From Pseudomonadota bacterium (lineage in GTDB: Bacteria > Desulfobacterota > Desulfobacteria > Desulfobacterales > C00003060), in NCBI GenBank assembly GCA_015222985.1, contig JADFWI010000330.1:1-13873 (forward strand): DNA of 13,873 nucleotides, in the 5' to 3' direction. The translations under genes and the position numbers were made by a program. Of this stretch, positions 13,867 to 13,873 are shown one piece after another. The notes below the pieces were generated by a model that was not told the DNA's origin, did not search any database, and saw nothing but the letters and a program-made list of their open reading frames with translations. Position 1 is the first letter of the stretch; every line of letters begins with the position of its first letter.

Positions 13867-13873
13867 TATTCAA

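Overview
The window looks like chromosomal DNA of a Gram-negative, Deltaproteobacteria-like bacterium (Desulfobacterota is my best guess). It has outer-membrane export genes, an exosortase-type (XrtA/PEP-CTERM-associated) exopolysaccharide cassette, a sigma-54 promoter, and spacers full of short degenerate repeats of the kind seen in such genomes. The assignment is inference; there is no rRNA or other phylogenetic marker here. No tRNA, rRNA, CRISPR array, transposase or phage gene was seen.

Layout. Positions 78-10114 hold eight genes, all on the minus strand, read from right to left. First is a polysaccharide export protein (9527-10114), then an outer-membrane beta-barrel protein (8261-9418), a Wzz-type chain-length protein (6488-8239), a BY-kinase-type ATPase (5633-6442) and an ExeA-like AAA ATPase (4401-5633). 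These five match the core export machinery of XrtA-associated polysaccharide loci. A repeat-rich gap of about 290-380 bp follows. Then come three sugar/nucleotide genes: an ATP sulfurylase-APS kinase fusion (2314-4020), GDP-mannose 4,6-dehydratase (1229-2314) and GDP-fucose synthase (78-1160). The last two together make GDP-L-fucose. A hairpin at 32-46 may end the operon. No exosortase, glycosyltransferase, sulfotransferase or PEP-CTERM protein lies in the window; they may lie to the left of it.

Divergently, on the plus strand, a strong sigma-54 (-24/-12) promoter at 10474-10489 drives a two-gene signalling operon. It encodes a multidomain HDOD protein (10513-12396) and a GAF-adenylate cyclase (12409-13683). 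It ends in a palindromic REP-like element and AT-rich repeats.

Most noteworthy points: (1) the ATP sulfurylase domain of the fusion has lost both signature arginines while its APS kinase domain looks intact, so the protein may be a kinase with a pseudo-sulfurylase, or an enzyme making a different activated group for the polysaccharide; (2) three tandem 16-bp units lie inside the GDP-fucose synthase gene, so a change of one copy would shift the frame, which is a possible on/off switch for fucose; (3) the HDOD protein carries an L7/L12-like N-terminus and a degenerate GGDEF-like domain and is under sigma-54 control beside the polysaccharide operon; (4) families of short repeats populate the spacers.
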